Of a DNA stretch of 64,000 nt, positions 59,720 to 64,000 are shown piece after piece (position 1 is the first letter of the stretch; every line of letters begins with the position of its first letter). Under the pieces are notes generated by a model. It ran no database searches and had not been told where the DNA came from. It saw only the letters and a program-made list of their open reading frames with translations. Source of the stretch: Egibacteraceae bacterium (GTDB lineage: Bacteria > Actinomycetota > Nitriliruptoria > Euzebyales > Egibacteraceae); NCBI GenBank assembly GCA_030447925.1, contig JAUJNX010000001.1, positions 62,001 to 126,000 on the forward strand. Direction: 5' to 3'. The position numbers were made by a program, and so were the translations under genes.

Positions 59720-62022
59720 TCACGCCACCGCGGCGACGCGGATGCCGCGGAGGAGCACCTCCAGGTGCTCGCGGCCGAGGTAGGACCAGACCTGGTAGTC
59801 GCAGTCCTGCCCCGTGACGCGCAGGATGGCCGAACGGTGGCCCGCCCCGGTGACGTCGACGTCCCCACCACGCCACGAGAAGCTCGCGATGCTGCCGTCC
59901 GCCCAGGTCAGGTCGGGTTCCGCCAGCAGCTCGACCGACCGCCTGCCCAGCGAGCCGAAGCCGAACACGCCCCGGCCGCAGTCCGGGCACTCCTCGCCCG
60001 AGGGCAGGACCCCCGGCAGGCCGGGCCGGTCGAACGCGAGAAAGGTCAGGGTCGGCGGGCCGTTCGCCCGCCGTGGGGTGGCCCCGTCCGCCTGGCCGAG
60101 GTCGGTGAACGTGAGCGGTGCGCAGCGCCGGTTGGCCCCGGCGTCGATCCAGTCCTGCACCACGTCGGGCGGGACCGCAGCGGGGTCGACGGGGTCGGTG
60201 CTGGGACCCGGGCCCGCCGTGTTCGTCGCCGCGGGGGCGCCATCGAGGTCCACCAGCGCGGCGGCGCCGCCCTGGAAGGCCCGCAGCTCCACGCGGACGA
60301 CCCGCCGGCCGTCGGGCAGGTCGAAGGCGAGCCGGCCGGTGGCGCGGTCGCCGGGCGCCAGGTCGTCGAACAGGCGGCCCTTCGCGCTGATCTGGTGGCT
60401 GGCCCCGTCCATCTCGTAGACCGCGCCGGTCTCGTCGTAGGCGAGCTGGGTCACGCCCGACAGGTCGTGGGGCGCGTCGCCGGTGACGACCGCCTCGACG
60501 TCGACCAGGCAGGAGTGGCCCTGCCCCGAGCAGCGCTGCAGCGTGCGCCAGGCGGCGAACCGCTCGACGTCGCAGGCCACGCCGGTGACGGTGAACGTCA
60601 CGGGCCCGACCCCCACCGGCGCACCGAGCGCGCCGCGGGCCTCGGCCGCGGACACGCCATCGGGCGGCGCGGCCGGGGACGCATCCTCCTCGTCCGCGGT
60701 GGGCGCCGCCGTCACCGCCGGCGCCGGTGCGCCCGGCGGTTCCGCGGACGGCGACGCCGCCGGGGAACCGGCCGCCGACGCCGAGCCGTCCTCGCGCAGG
60801 CCGAGCCAGCCGGTCAGGACCAGCACGGCGACCACGGCAAGGGCGGCCGCGACCCCCGCGCCGCGGGACCAGCCGCCGGCGGTGCGGGCGGGCGGCGTGG
60901 GCTCCCAGGAGGGCCCTGGCCCCCAGGGGCGCTCGGGCTCCCCGGTCCGCGGGGGCGCCCCGGCCCGTACGTGCGCCGGGGCGGACACGGGCTCCCCAGC
61001 CCGTACGGGCGCCGGGGCGGACACGGGCTCCCCAGCCCGTACGGGCGCCGGGGCGGACGCGGGCTCCCCGCGGTACCCGCCCATCCCGCGGCGCGCCGCC
61101 CGGGGGTCCGGCACCGCCCACGTGCGGCGCAGCGTGCGGGTCAGCGCGGTCTCCGCGTCGGCGGGGTGCCCCAGCAGCTCCTGCATGAGCTCCGCGGCGG
61201 TCGGGCGCGCCGCGGGGTGCTTCGCGAGCGCCGCCGCGACCAGGCCGGCCAGCGGCGCCGGCAGGCCCTCCAGGTCGGGCTCGCCGTGGAGGATGCGGGC
61301 GCACACGACGTCCAGCGCGCCCTCGCCGAAGGGCTTGCGCCCCGCGCCCGCGTAGAGGACGAGCCCGCCCCAGAGGAACACGTCGACGGGCGTGCCCAGC
61401 GGGTGGGTGGTGAGCTGCTCCGGCGCCATCCAGCCGGGGGTGCCGAGCACCACGCCCGTCTGGGTCAGCCGCACCGAGTGGTCCAGGGCCTGGGCGATGC
61501 CGAAGTCGATGACCCGTGGGCCCGACGACGCGAGCAGGATGTTGGCGGGCTTGAGGTCGCGGTGCACCAGCCCCGCGGCGTGGATCGCGGCCAGCGCCGC
61601 CGCGACGCCGGCCGCGAAGCCGTGCAGGGCGGCGGCCGCCAGGGGACCGCGGGTCGCGACCAGGCGGTCCAGCGAGGGGCCGTCGACGTACTCGGTCACC
61701 AGGTAGGGGTGGGGCCCGTCGACGCGCGCGTCCAGCACCTGGGCCGTGCACCACCCCGCGACCCGCTGCGCGACCGCGACCTCGTGGCGGAAGCGGCGGA
61801 GGAACTCCTCGTCGTCCGCGAGCTCCGCGCGCAGCACCTTGACGGCCACCAGGGCACCCTCGGCGTCGCGGACGTCGCGCGCGAGGAACACCGTGCCCAT
61901 CCCCCCGGCCCCCAGGCGGCGCAGCAGGTGGTACGGGCCGACCGCCGGTGGATCCCCCGGCTCCAGGAGCCGCCCGGGGAGGGGCGAGGCGGACGACGTG
62001 ATCAGCTCGGGTCCTCAGGCAT
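59720..62022 (-). CDS. Transmembrane Ser/Thr protein kinase, start affected by indel
   Basis: A PknB-type kinase. Counting from the in-frame ATG at 61900 it has Lys21 (VAVKVLR), the catalytic HRDLKPAN (113-120), DFG (132-134) and APE (159-161), then a Pro/Ala linker, a membrane helix (about 347-368) and a 350-residue outer domain with several Cys. That ATG cuts off the glycine loop: codons above it read YHLLRRLGAGG but reach a TGA with no ATG, GTG or TTG. An ATG at 62022 (MPEDPS) would join it if one base is missing near 62015. So the true start is probably 62022. Confidence 0.85.
60961..61069. repeat. 36-base tandem repeat inside the kinase linker
   Basis: Two perfect 36-base units (60983-61018, 61019-61054) with partial copies on both sides encode tandem EPVSAPAPVRAG segments at about residues 279-315 of the kinase, between catalytic and membrane regions. 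Confidence 0.85.
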
Positions 62023-62244
62023 CCGGGCCCTCCGGGTGGGCGGGCCGATCATGCACAGCGTGCGGCTGCCCCGAGGCGTCCCAGCTCCTGTCCGATCGGG
62101 CGGGGGGCGGAAAGGCCACGGGCGATAGCGTCCTCGTGACCCGATCGAACCCCCAGTTGGTTCGTGAGCCAAGGTGCGGGGTTCATGCCCGGCCTCCCGG
62201 GCTGGGAGCGCCGTCATTCGTCGCGCTGAACGGATGGATGCTGG

Positions 62245-64000
62245 ATGCGGATCTTCCGGTTGCCCGGTCTGGTGATGACGGTGGCCCTGGCCCTGACCGC
62301 GTCAGCGTGCGGGGGACCTCCCCCGGCGAGCGCCGGGCCCCCGCCACCCGCACCCACCGCTGCGCCCCCCTCGGCGATGCCCCCACCCGGGCCGTCCCCG
62401 TCCCCACCTTCCTCACCCTCGCCGACCGTCGCGCCGTCGCCGACCGTCGCGCCGTCACCGACCGTCGCGCCGTCACCGACGGTCGCGCCATCCTCGCCGC
62501 CGGTGGGTCAGCGGGTCGCCTGCACCGTGGCGCCGGTGGACCAGGCCGTCCCCTCGGGCGCGGTCCACGCGGCTCCGGGCGGGCGGCCGGGAGCCGCCGG
62601 TTCCGCGGCCGACCCGCTGCCGCTGGACCGGGCGCTGGCCGCGGCGCCGGACGGCGGGACCGTCGTCGTGCACGACGGGGTGTACCGGGTCGGGGATCTG
62701 AAGCTGCGCGCCCGGGTCGACCTGCGCGCCGCACCGGGCGCCGACCCGGTGCTCGCGGGCAGCGAGGTCGTGTCGGAGTGGCGGCGGGACGGCGGGCGGT
62801 GGGTGCACGACGGCTGGACGCACTCGTTCCCCCACAACAAGGGGCCGGAGTACCTGGAGCCCGACAACCAGGTGGCGGGCCTGCGCGACATGGTCTTCGT
62901 CGACGGCGCGCCGCTGCGCCAGGTGACCAGTGCCGGGGACGTCGGACCCGGGACGTTCTTCGTCGACGCCGGAGCGGACCGGCTGCACATCGGCGACGAC
63001 CCCGCCGGCCGGACGGTCGAGGCCGCCGCCCGCGAGTACGGGATGTACATCGTCAGGGACGGGCGGGGCAGCACCGTCCGCGGGCTCACGTTCCGCCACT
63101 ACGCCGACAACGGTCTGGGGGTGGGCGCCCCGGACGTGACCCTCGAGGGCAACCGGTTCGTCCACAACGCCGTCACCGGCGCCGTCGTGAACGGCACCAG
63201 CGGCGCCGCCGACGTGGTCGTGCGCCGCAACGAGTTCAGCCACAACGGGCGCAAGGGCCTGGGAGCGGGCAGCGCACATGGCCTCCTCCTGGAGGGCAAC
63301 GTCATCAGCCACAACAACGCCTCCGGCTACCGGCGGGCGTGGGACGCCGCGGGGGTGAAGCTCCTGCACAGCGACGACGTGCGGGTGCTGGACAACTGCG
63401 CCACCGGCAACGACGGGCACGCGATCTGGCTGGACATCGCCATGCGCGACGCGGTCGTGCTCCGCAACCACGTCCAGGGCAACACCAACTTCGGGATCTT
63501 CTTCGAGATCTCCTCCGGCGCGCTCATCGCGGACAACCTCGCGGTGGACAATGGCATCGGCCTGGCCGTCGCGCTGTCCACCGACGTGCGCCTGGTCAAC
63601 AACACCGTCGTCGGCGGCAACAGCGGCATCCTCGTGAAGGAGACGGAACGTCAGCCGCGGCCGAATCCGAACGAACAGCGCGCGACCTTCGACACGGCCC
63701 GCATCACGCTGCGCAACAACCTCCTGTCCGGCCAGCACGGGACCGCCCTCACGGCGCAACGGGAGAACTGCCGCGAGCGCAGCTCGATGTTCGCCGCGGT
63801 GGACCACAACGGCTACCACCGTCCCGGCGGCCAGGGCCGGCTGGTGGAGTACACGCCCGGGGCGGGGGGTGCGTGCAGCACGGAGTTCCGCTCCCTGGAG
63901 GACTTCCGGCGGGCGACCGGCTACGAGCAGCACGGCAGGGAGATCGACGCGTCGGCTGCGCTGTTCCGCGACCCCGAGCGCGGGGACTACGGGCTGCGGT
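62245..64000 (+). CDS. Lipoprotein with right-handed beta-helix domain, cut at window edge
   Basis: At least 585 residues, open to the right end. A lipobox-like TASAC places Cys22. A Pro/Ser/Thr linker (about 25-90) includes four TVAPSP repeats. The main domain (about 100-560) has parallel beta-helix rungs with repeated asparagine turns: LEGNRFVHNAVTGAV, RRNEFSHNGRKGLG, LEGNVISHNNASGY, LRNHVQGNTNFGIF and LRNNLLSGQHG, as in polysaccharide lyases and epimerases. The exact enzyme is unknown. The ATG at 62245 gives the best signal; no strong ribosome site is seen. Confidence 0.82.
   Translation, partial: MRIFRLPGLVMTVALALTASACGGPPPASAGPPPPAPTAAPPSAMPPPGPSPSPPSSPSPTVAPSPTVAPSPTVAPSPTVAPSSPPVGQRVACTVAPVDQAVPSGAVHAAPGGRPGAAGSAADPLPLDRALAAAPDGGTVVVHDGVYRVGDLKLRARVDLRAAPGADPVLAGSEVVSEWRRDGGRWVHDGWTHSFPHNKGPEYLEPDNQVAGLRDMVFVDGAPLRQVTSAGDVGPGTFFVDAGADRLHIGDDPAGRTVEAAAREYGMYIVRDGRGSTVRGLTFRHYADNGLGVGAPDVTLEGNRFVHNAVTGAVVNGTSGAADVVVRRNEFSHNGRKGLGAGSAHGLLLEGNVISHNNASGYRRAWDAAGVKLLHSDDVRVLDNCATGNDGHAIWLDIAMRDAVVLRNHVQGNTNFGIFFEISSGALIADNLAVDNGIGLAVALSTDVRLVNNTVVGGNSGILVKETERQPRPNPNEQRATFDTARITLRNNLLSGQHGTALTAQRENCRERSSMFAAVDHNGYHRPGGQGRLVEYTPGAGGACSTEFRSLEDFRRATGYEQHGREIDASAALFRDPERGDYGLR
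62419..62490. repeat. 18-base tandem repeat in the lipoprotein linker
   Basis: About four near-identical 18-base units encode TVAPSP repeats in the spacer between the lipidated cysteine and the beta-helix. Two copies are identical; later ones differ by single bases. Confidence 0.75.

Overview
The window is very GC-rich and gene-dense, with many GTG starts, many 4-base start/stop overlaps and little non-coding DNA. A short BldC regulator lies next to a valine/leucine-type dehydrogenase, near purF-purM and purS-purQ-purL. From memory, Streptomyces has a similar arrangement. This points to an actinomycete, possibly a deep-branching class rather than a streptomycete, but the exact lineage cannot be fixed from the sequence alone.

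Layout. 1-4.0 kb: an ABC-F ATPase cut by the window edge, two small proteins and a membrane GGDEF/EAL protein. 4.1-8.4 kb: bldC, the amino-acid dehydrogenase, purM and purF. 8.6-11.3 kb: a TetR regulator, a Kelch-type exported protein and a methyltransferase. 11.4-14.3 kb: a LysR gene divergent from three overlapping RraA/HMG-aldolase-like genes. 14.3-18.8 kb: a beta-hydroxyacid dehydrogenase, stress-protein-like genes, an acidic protein with DxDGDG calcium-type repeats and a MaoC protein. 18.8-22.6 kb: a MocR-type regulator sharing a promoter with a PNPOx-like gene, then membrane proteins. 22.7-30.4 kb: an exported protease, a secreted sugar dehydrogenase with a PKD domain and a DUF1501/DUF1800 pair. 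31.1-32.9 kb: a relic of an integrating element. 32.9-38.3 kb: purL, purQ, purS and a long PurC-like gene. 38.8-42.7 kb: a YCII/ECF sigma pair, then MarR with an exported isochorismatase-like hydrolase and an F420-type reductase. 43-46 kb: purE, a ferritin-like protein and an IS5-family insertion. 46-52.8 kb: LigD polymerase, acylphosphatase, membrane proteins, a proline-dehydrogenase-like protein and a sigma/anti-sigma pair. 52.9-57.5 kb: TetR with an FAD monooxygenase, a second sugar dehydrogenase and purB. 57.6-64 kb: membrane protein, GNAT, SIMPL, Ser/Thr kinase and a beta-helix lipoprotein cut by the window edge.

How the genes work together. The scattered pur genes cover de novo IMP synthesis at PurF, PurL/Q/S, PurM, PurC-like, PurE and PurB. 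PurD, PurN, PurK and PurH are not in the window. Two of these enzymes look unusual: PurE lacks the SAHRTP catalytic motif, and the PurC-like protein is about 430 residues long.

Caution on sequence quality. Several conserved genes (purF twice, the purM start, mocR, a YndJ-like gene, the kinase start, the transposase) are broken by indels, many of them in C/G runs. For the housekeeping genes I read these as likely sequence errors rather than real pseudogenes.
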